From NCBI GenBank assembly GCA_028456385.1, contig JALNQF010000488.1, positions 1-26,851 on the forward strand: a stretch of 26,851 nucleotides of DNA, written 5' to 3'. Within the stretch, counting starts at the first letter, position 1. Every line of letters begins with the position of its first letter. The position numbers and the translations under genes are program-made. Shown here piece after piece: positions 22,386 to 26,851 of the stretch. The notes under the pieces are model-generated. The model searched no databases. It was not told the origin of the DNA and saw nothing but the letters and a program-made list of their open reading frames with translations. This DNA comes from Ophiosphaerella korrae (lineage: Eukaryota; Ascomycota; Dothideomycetes; Pleosporales; Phaeosphaeriaceae).

Positions 22386-23441
22386 TTAGAATATATTATT
22401 AGGCTGAACTTCACATAACCATACTCTTCTAGTTCCAGCACCAATACCAATTATCTTCTCTGACACTACCGAATGAGATGGCCGATACTCCGAGGGTAGC
22501 CATATTAGGTTTTTTGAATTATATGTTATCCATACATCATCTGAGCTCAAAGCTAGGCCTTGATATTGAGGACTCTGAGGTTTTGAACTAGGTGGAAAAG
22601 GGCTTGAGCGTAATAGAGTGCTAATGTTAATAGTGCCAATTTTAGTGTGAAGATATGAGCCAGAAATGTCAAATGAGATATGGGAGAGTGCTTTGCCAAC
22701 CTCAAGTGTCTGGAGACAGTCGCCGCTGCTTGCGTCCCAGATCTTGACTGTCTCGTCGCGCGACCCCGACGCCAGCCGGGTCGAGTCGTGGGAGAAGGCC
22801 ACTGACCAGACCCAATGGCTATGGCCTACGAGCGTCTGCACACAGTCGCCGCTGCTCGCGTCCCAGATCTTGATTGTCTTGTCGTCCGACCCCGACGCCA
22901 GCCGGGTCGAGTCGTGGGAGAAGGCTACTGACCTGATCGAACTGCTATGGCCTTTGAGCGTCTGCACACAGTCGCCGCTGCTCGCGCCCCAGATCTTGAC
23001 TGTCTTGTCGGACGACCCTGACGCCGACGCCAGCCGGGTCGAGTCGGGAGAGAAGGCCACTGACCAGACAAAACTGCTATGGCCTTCGAGCGTCTGCACA
23101 CAGTCACCGCTGCTCGCGTCCCAGATTTTGATTGTCTTGTCGTCCGACCCCGACGCCAGCCGGGTCGAGTCGGGAGAGAAGGCCACTGAGGTGACCGAAC
23201 CGCTATGGCCCTCGAGCGTCTGCAGGCAGGCACCCCATTTTTCCATCATAGCCGGCTTTATCGCGAGCCAGGGAGGTGCCTCTCTTTTAAAAAGATTCCG
23301 TATCAAGCTGTGCGTAGGACTAAAAACGAGTGCTGACACGTATACCTGAAGAGGCGCGATCTCTATTGCCCCCTTATGGTACATAATAAATCGACGCGCA
23401 TCTTGAACTAGCTTAAGTAAGGTAGAGGCGCCTGCTTGTTC
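22386..23441 (-). CDS. NLR WD40 exon (C-terminal 351 aa)
   Basis: Final exon of the NLR, starting EQAGASTLLKLVQDARRF, then MYHKGAIEIAPLQVYVSALV (Met at 23,384), a conserved pre-WD40 segment seen in this receptor class. Four WD40 repeats follow, then a degenerate tail rich in S/P ending VWLCEVQPNNIF. The tail resembles the non-repeat C-terminus usual after the WD repeats in these proteins. Because two stops lie upstream, this part is probably not translated from the main start. Base composition is strongly GC-rich in the repeats, unlike the tail. Confidence 0.8.
   Translation of the reverse strand, partial: EQAGASTLLKLVQDARRFIMYHKGAIEIAPLQVYVSALVFSPTHSLIRNLFKREAPPWLAIKPAMMEKWGACLQTLEGHSGSVTSVAFSPDSTRLASGSDDKTIKIWDASSGDCVQTLEGHSSFVWSVAFSPDSTRLASASGSSDKTVKIWGASSGDCVQTLKGHSSSIRSVAFSHDSTRLASGSDDKTIKIWDASSGDCVQTLVGHSHWVWSVAFSHDSTRLASGSRDETVKIWDASSGDCLQTLEVGKALSHISFDISGSYLHTKIGTINISTLLRSSPFPPSSKPQSPQYQGLALSSDDVWITYNSKNLIWLPSEYRPSHSVVSEKIIGIGAGTRRVWLCEVQPNNIF
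22719..23228 (-). repeat. Four near-identical WD40 repeats
   Basis: Units of 42 residues (126 bp) built on GHS-x4-SVAFSPDSTRLASGS and DDKTIKIWDASSGDCVQTL. On the plus strand the landmark CAGCCGGGTCGAGTCG starts at 22,773, 22,899, 23,031 and 23,157, giving steps of 126, 132 and 126 bp. The 132-bp step is due to a doubled GACGCC at 23,020-23,031, adding two residues (SASGSSD). Variable positions cluster after GHS: SGSVTS, SSFVWS, SSSIRS, SHWVWS. Four units are fewer than the seven blades of a closed propeller. High identity between repeats is typical of fungal NLRs, where arrays change by recombination. Confidence 0.92.
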
Positions 23442-23502
23442 CTAGGTAATGTTAGCATACATTCTATGCAAAACGCACAGCTTGCTTAGGTATTACATAA
23501 AC
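23442..23502 (-). other. Spliceosomal intron in the NLR gene
   Basis: Needed because the frame changes between AKLEAL and EQAGASTLLKLVQDARRF, both family-like. The minus strand shows GTTTAT at the 5' end (23,502), a branch-site match GCTAAC (23,456-23,451) and CCTAG as the 3' end (23,442). The length is 61 bp, typical of ascomycete introns, and phase 0 joins the two exons. An alternative 5' site GTAATA at 23,496 (55 bp) also keeps the frame and would add two residues. Confidence 0.75.
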
Positions 23503-24264
23503 TAAAGCCTCAAGTTTTGCTATTGACACTACTCCCTTTGGTATAGTCTTGCAAAGGCCTATAGCCTCTAGCCAGTAGAGGTAATTTTTCCTTATGAAGT
23601 TGTCAACGGTGCCTCTATCCTGCAGGTCAACACTATTTTTAGAAGATTTGAGATTGCAATCACAGAGGTGATCAACCCAGTAGGTACACGAGTAGCGTGA
23701 CGCTGCTAACAGATCTGGGTCTGGCTGCCTAACTCCCTCAGCAGGATACCCTAACGCACGTAAGCTATACATATCTCGTCGGAGCGTCTTAGACATGACT
23801 TGGAGCGATCTTAAGAGGATTTCGTTGTGGACTTCTTCCTTTCCAGATGGATATATTTCATCAAACGCCTTCGTGAATATAAAGTCCTTTGCAGATTGAT
23901 GCACAAAATAGATAATGCCTTCTTGAATAGTTAGGAATGAGCCGCAAAGGCTGATGACATCTTGTAACGAGTCTACATTGTCAGCAATGTCCTCTCGCAT
24001 CTCAGTAAGAGATGTCAGCTCTTTAGGTGTGATGGGTTGGTATACAGTCGCGATCGAGGCTAGTATCCGCTTGCAGAGATTAGCATTGTTTGAGTCAGAT
24101 ATTTGCTACATCATTCGCTCATAAAGAGAGTCAAGTCCAGGTGGAAATTTGTTCAGCTTTTCGAGTACGTCCCATCGTTCAATCTTTTCTAGGTTTTGAC
24201 AGACCAAAGCTACCCAGAGGAAGGTGTTATTGGCATTTGAAGATAAATGATCTAACACGGCGCT
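23503..24264 (-). pseudogene. NLR middle region, after the first stop
   Basis: Continues in the same frame as the PNP-NACHT part: SAVLDHLSSNANNTFLWVAL, then LYERMM, the TAG at 24,108-24,106, and QISDSNNANLCKRILASIA, TEMREDIADNVDSLQDVISL, CGSFLTIQEGIIYFVHQSAK. This is the helical and winged-helix region that follows NACHT in fungal NLRs. Exon end AKLEAL precedes the intron. Asparagines in SNNAN, where charged residues are usual, also fit G-to-A change. A frame starting with Met at 24,000 is open for 178 codons but is only an internal piece of this gene. Confidence 0.8.
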
Positions 24265-26007
24265 TTAGGTATCTCTGTTGTACTTCTTTTTATGTGCCAG
24301 CTGAAACACTTTGTGCCGAATAAATATGCCAACAGCTGCAGAAATGGATTCTGCGTTGAGTTCGAGGCATAGGCTCACCTTGTGTCCCGCCCTCTCTAGA
24401 CGTTCCTCGATGTTGGGCCAGTTGCGGCTAGAGATGATCCACTTAGCACGACGAGAGATAGACGACATCTGGATGATAAAGTCCAGCAGTTTTGGTAAGT
24501 CTGCCGCTATGCATTCGTCGAGCGCATCAACGATCAAGTACGTACTGTTTAAGCTCGGGTCTTGCAGGATGGTGGTAAAGATCTCAGATAAGGCAACCCA
24601 GGCATTTGCATCCTCGAAGAGGGCTTTGCCTGCGTGATCATGCTTCTTCCGAATATGCGAGACAAGCGATGGCTGCTGGTCAACAAGCAAGTACAGCAGT
24701 CCTCGCAGCACTGCCGTGGCGTTGTTGATTCGCGAGTCCGTGGCCTGGCAGAAGAAGTAGGACAGAAGATCCGTTTCGGCTATCGACGTCTTCAGTTCAT
24801 TGATAATGCCACAGAGAAGCATAGTCTTGCCCTTGCCAGGATCGCCCTTGATCCATAGCAGTCGGCTCTGCTGGTAGGTCCGCCATTGTCGGAAGTCAGA
24901 CTTATAGAGAATCCAACGGTACGCATCCTTCAGCAAGCCACCCTTGGTTTCCTCAATACGCTTCTTGTCATGACGAGGATCGGTGAGACGTAAGTTTTGG
25001 ACACATTCCTTGTCTTCTTTTTCCAATTGAACTGGATGGTATTGTACAGCATTGCTTTGTGGTATGACTTCTAGAAGCTCTTTTGTATATGCAGCTGCCG
25101 TCGCTGCCGCATAAGGTTGCCACTTCTTGTTCTTATGAGAATCGGAATAGTCGCAAATTCCACGAACCACCAGACAAGGGTGATTCTGGATAACACCAGC
25201 ACCCTCCATTTCAAAGCAAATGACTTCAAGCTCTTCCTGAAGTCGATTTCTTGTGAGTGAGGACATCTGGAGCTGGTTGCTAGAGGCTATATTGCCATAG
25301 TGGATCTTTGGAGTGTCTGTCTGTCTGGCTCCGTCGGCCCGAAATTGGCGCATTTGCGATCGGCTCTTGTCGCAGCAATCCTCACAATCCTTGTTCACCG
25401 ACCCTTTAGGATGAGAGTAATCGCAGTCGAACAGCCTATCTTGTTCGGCCCCTGGGTCTTCGAATTTGGAGCGCTCATCGTCACGTATCTTCAATCGCAT
25501 TGCGCGTAACAAGGTAGGGATCGCTGTTCCTGGAGTTTTTGAGTGCCTGGAACAGAGACTCTGTACGACGGCGAGGACAAAGTCAGGTGGACTGTTTAGA
25601 TGTCCGCTAATTTCAAGCCGGCCCTCGTCAATGCGCGCTCCGGAATCGCATCGGACAACGCCGCCATATCTGCCTCTTGGACAGCTAACCACTACGTCTC
25701 CAAGCACAATCTGAGACAACCCACCAGGTGGACCATAGCTGGGGACTCCACCCCCGATCCCGACAACCACAAAGAACTTGATGTTTTTAAAGGCAGTATG
25801 CATCCTACGAGCGAGATCTGAGGCAGCATCGGTGCCTATTCTTGATTGTACTGCCATTACAGTATGGTGCTGTCCTATTCTTCCTCCATAGTAGGTGTAA
25901 TCGCCGATGTGGATATCTCCGTGATCCTCATCCAACATAGCTTTCGCAGCTGTCAACTCCAACGCCAATGGCGCTATCCATCCTATAGAGTATTGAGCAA
26001 TGTCCAT
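24265..26007 (-). CDS. PNP-NACHT part of the NLR, still open (580 aa)
   Basis: This is the N-terminal part of the interrupted NLR up to the first stop. Residues counted from Met at 26,007: PNP-type domain at about 5-315 with the glycine-rich loop VVVGIGGGVPS (80-90), FEMEGAG (265-271) and GICDYSDSHKN (283-293), the nucleoside and phosphate site motifs; linker LRLTDPRHDKKRIEETKGG typical of these NLRs; NACHT from about 380 with Walker A GDPGKGKT (388-395; bases 24,823-24,846), Walker B YLIVDALDE (490-498) and SSRNWPNIEERL (526-537). All catalytic-looking motifs are intact. PNP domains of immune STAND proteins are known in some cases to cleave ATP; whether this one does is inference. A truncated PNP-NACHT protein lacking its sensor could still be made. 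Confidence 0.85.
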   Translation of the reverse strand: MDIAQYSIGWIAPLALELTAAKAMLDEDHGDIHIGDYTYYGGRIGQHHTVMAVQSRIGTDAASDLARRMHTAFKNIKFFVVVGIGGGVPSYGPPGGLSQIVLGDVVVSCPRGRYGGVVRCDSGARIDEGRLEISGHLNSPPDFVLAVVQSLCSRHSKTPGTAIPTLLRAMRLKIRDDERSKFEDPGAEQDRLFDCDYSHPKGSVNKDCEDCCDKSRSQMRQFRADGARQTDTPKIHYGNIASSNQLQMSSLTRNRLQEELEVICFEMEGAGVIQNHPCLVVRGICDYSDSHKNKKWQPYAAATAAAYTKELLEVIPQSNAVQYHPVQLEKEDKECVQNLRLTDPRHDKKRIEETKGGLLKDAYRWILYKSDFRQWRTYQQSRLLWIKGDPGKGKTMLLCGIINELKTSIAETDLLSYFFCQATDSRINNATAVLRGLLYLLVDQQPSLVSHIRKKHDHAGKALFEDANAWVALSEIFTTILQDPSLNSTYLIVDALDECIAADLPKLLDFIIQMSSISRRAKWIISSRNWPNIEERLERAGHKVSLCLELNAESISAAVGIFIRHKVFQLAHKKKYNRDT

Positions 26008-26441
26008 TGCATCGGGGGATATTTGTGGAAGAAAGCGGCAGCAATCCAGGATAGGGCGGACCACTCGATACGGCGCAAAGGTCCTAGTATGCGTTCCGTC
26101 ATCAGTCAGCGGGCTTGCTATGATGCTAAGGCATGAGGTGGGGAATACTTTAGGCTTGGGCAAATCGCCGCTGATTTAAAGGTAGGTAAGAGTTGCGGTT
26201 GACTTTACTAGCCAGTGAGCTCGTCGTCTTGTACGATATACGAGTCCAAGCGCTTCTGTTGTTGTAACTGATTGCGAGGTGTCGTATTGCTGCCGGCCAA
26301 GGGCCTAACTTGGAATTTAGCCACGCATCTTGGTATGCGGGGCGCTGTGTGTAAGCTAATTTCGGACCATTCCTACCACACGCTATTCAGTAGTCACTTC
26401 GTCACGTGCGCAACCCTAATTATCTGCGATAATAACGTACT
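26008..26441 (-). promoter_or_regulatory. NLR upstream region, up to the LTR
   Basis: 434 bp between the likely NLR start and the first base of the LTR. It must hold the NLR promoter and 5' leader, but I see no clear TATA box or other defined element. The NLR frame stays open upstream to 26,163 with a possible earlier Met, judged to be leader because the extra 52 residues match no known NLR start. Confidence 0.4.
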
Positions 26442-26851
26442 TGTCAGATGAGTTGCACGATCAGATGCTCGATGCGCGATTAGATGCGCGATCACATGTG
26501 CGATCGCCAAGCCGCCAACCCCGCCGCAGCTGAAAGGATCGCAGCCTCGACCTTCACGAACAAAGGAATCGAACAAAGAATCTCACATGCAAGGAGATGG
26601 ACTACGTCAGCACGACTAATACAACAAAGAAACCAGCACCTCAACAGAAGGGGTGTTGAGGATCCGGCTCGCCGCCGTCTCGAGAGACCCAGCCGAGACC
26701 GCCGCATCGCAGATACATAAATAGAGCGCAGGGCCAGAGATAGACAGCAAGAACAATCAATCCATTCAGCTCATACCCAGTGCCATCAAGTCATAGGTGA
26801 TCAATCTGAAAAAGGGCTTTTCTGAAAGCCTCAGTATCCCTCTCCAACAAG
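26442..26851 (+). mobile_element. Unmutated Copia LTR, cut by window end
   Basis: Starts TGTCAGATGAGTTG, which becomes TATTAGATAAGTTA in the mutated LTRs, exactly by CpA to TpA and TpG to TpA. It runs to the last base; by alignment to element B about 66 bp of the LTR lie beyond the window. It is either the left LTR of a full element or a solo LTR; the window cannot tell. The base preceding it is C (26,437-26,441 GTACT would be the target-site copy). Compared with elements A and B it lacks about 120 bp with the palindrome near its start. It has normal base composition, so it escaped RIP or arrived later. Confidence 0.9.
26716..26726 (+). promoter_or_regulatory. Possible TATA box of the Copia LTR
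   Basis: CATAAATAGAG lies about 275 bp into the LTR, with a block conserved among all copies just downstream. This fits the position of a core promoter in the LTR driving transcription to the right, away from the NLR. It is a motif match only. Confidence 0.4.

Larger units (their letters stand above)
22386..26007 (-). pseudogene. PNP-NACHT-WD40 NLR receptor, interrupted by two stops
   Basis: Fungal NLR of about 1,186 codons: nucleoside phosphorylase-like domain, NACHT NTPase, helical region, WD40 repeats. In the family, the repeats detect a ligand, NACHT drives nucleotide-dependent oligomerisation and the N-terminal domain executes the response in the cytoplasm; such genes act in immunity and heterokaryon incompatibility. 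The start at 26,007 (MDIAQYSIGWIAPLALE) matches where these proteins normally begin; the frame is open 52 codons further to 26,163, but that part resembles nothing. The frame runs to 23,503, then an intron (23,502-23,442), then 23,441-22,386. Stops TAA (24,267-24,265) and TAG (24,108-24,106) break it without a frameshift. The TAG sits where relatives have glutamine or lysine (LYERMM-x-QIS), so CAG to TAG is likely. Sequencing error at both sites is possible but less likely. Confidence 0.85.

Noticed and set aside
22666..23349. 227-codon plus-strand frame across the WD40 region
   Set aside because: It is antisense to the WD40 repeats; its periodic, tryptophan- and serine-rich reading is only the reverse shadow of the 126-bp units. 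The same holds for the 102-codon minus-strand frame at 22,925-23,233.
24106..24267. Stops removed by introns, or read through
   Set aside because: Protein similarity seems continuous on both sides of each stop, and no GT...AG pair of reasonable length spans either without removing conserved residues. TAG followed by CAAATA is near but not equal to the known CARYYA readthrough context, and TAA followed by AGC is not a readthrough context.
24090..26136. Several plus-strand frames of 69-108 codons opposite the NLR
   Set aside because: All lie antisense to the PNP-NACHT coding sequence and read as no known protein.
26008..26163. N-terminal extension of the NLR starting at 26,163
   Set aside because: The 52 extra residues show no targeting signal or similarity, while the family's conserved start YSIGWIAPLALE directly follows Met at 26,007.
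26394..26720. Short frames at the right edge on both strands
   Set aside because: They fall in the Copia LTR, which is non-coding, and overlap each other on opposite strands.

Overview
This window comes from a filamentous ascomycete fungus (Pezizomycotina), and its two halves look very different. Bases 1 to about 21,150 are extremely AT-rich, dominated by TA, CTA and TAG. CpA and TpG dinucleotides are almost absent while some CpG survives, and no reading frame stays open. This is the signature of repeat-induced point mutation (RIP), in which repeated DNA takes C-to-T changes on both strands, chiefly at CpA. From about 21,300 to the end, base composition is normal. I cannot name the genus.

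The RIP block is a graveyard of transposons. Two full-length Ty1/Copia LTR retrotransposons of the same family are nested in it head to head: element A (3,138-9,339, minus strand) and element B (11,068-17,370, plus strand). LTR ends, polypurine tracts, protease, integrase, reverse transcriptase and RNase H are all still recognisable. Element A keeps a single Gag-Pol frame over at least 4 kb, closed only by point-mutation stops. Around them lie a decayed Ty3/Gypsy-like gag (about 2,880-3,137), two diverged direct copies of an unidentified repeat (1-1,450 and 1,457-2,300), a decayed minus-strand coding remnant (about 9,430-9,990), an inverted repeat pair (about 1,233-1,440 and 19,085-19,300), and palindromes with a 17-bp tandem array near 18,790-18,960.

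The normal-composition part holds one recognisable gene, a fungal NLR on the minus strand (26,007 down to 22,386) with the order PNP (nucleoside phosphorylase-like), NACHT ATPase, WD40 repeats. Such proteins are STAND-type immune or self/non-self receptors: WD40 senses, NACHT oligomerises, PNP is the effector. This copy has intact-looking PNP and NACHT motifs and a short intron of about 61 bp. Two in-frame stops (24,265-24,267 and 24,106-24,108) separate the NACHT part from the WD40 part, so I call it a pseudogene. At least the second stop looks like CAG to TAG, the change RIP makes.

At the right edge (26,442 to window end) is an LTR of the same Copia family that has NOT been RIPed. It starts 434 bp upstream of the NLR start and points away from it. 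Compared with the four mutated LTRs, it gives a direct before-and-after view of RIP and implies that the family moved again after the AT-rich block formed, or that this copy escaped. No tRNA, rRNA, CRISPR or other RNA gene was seen.
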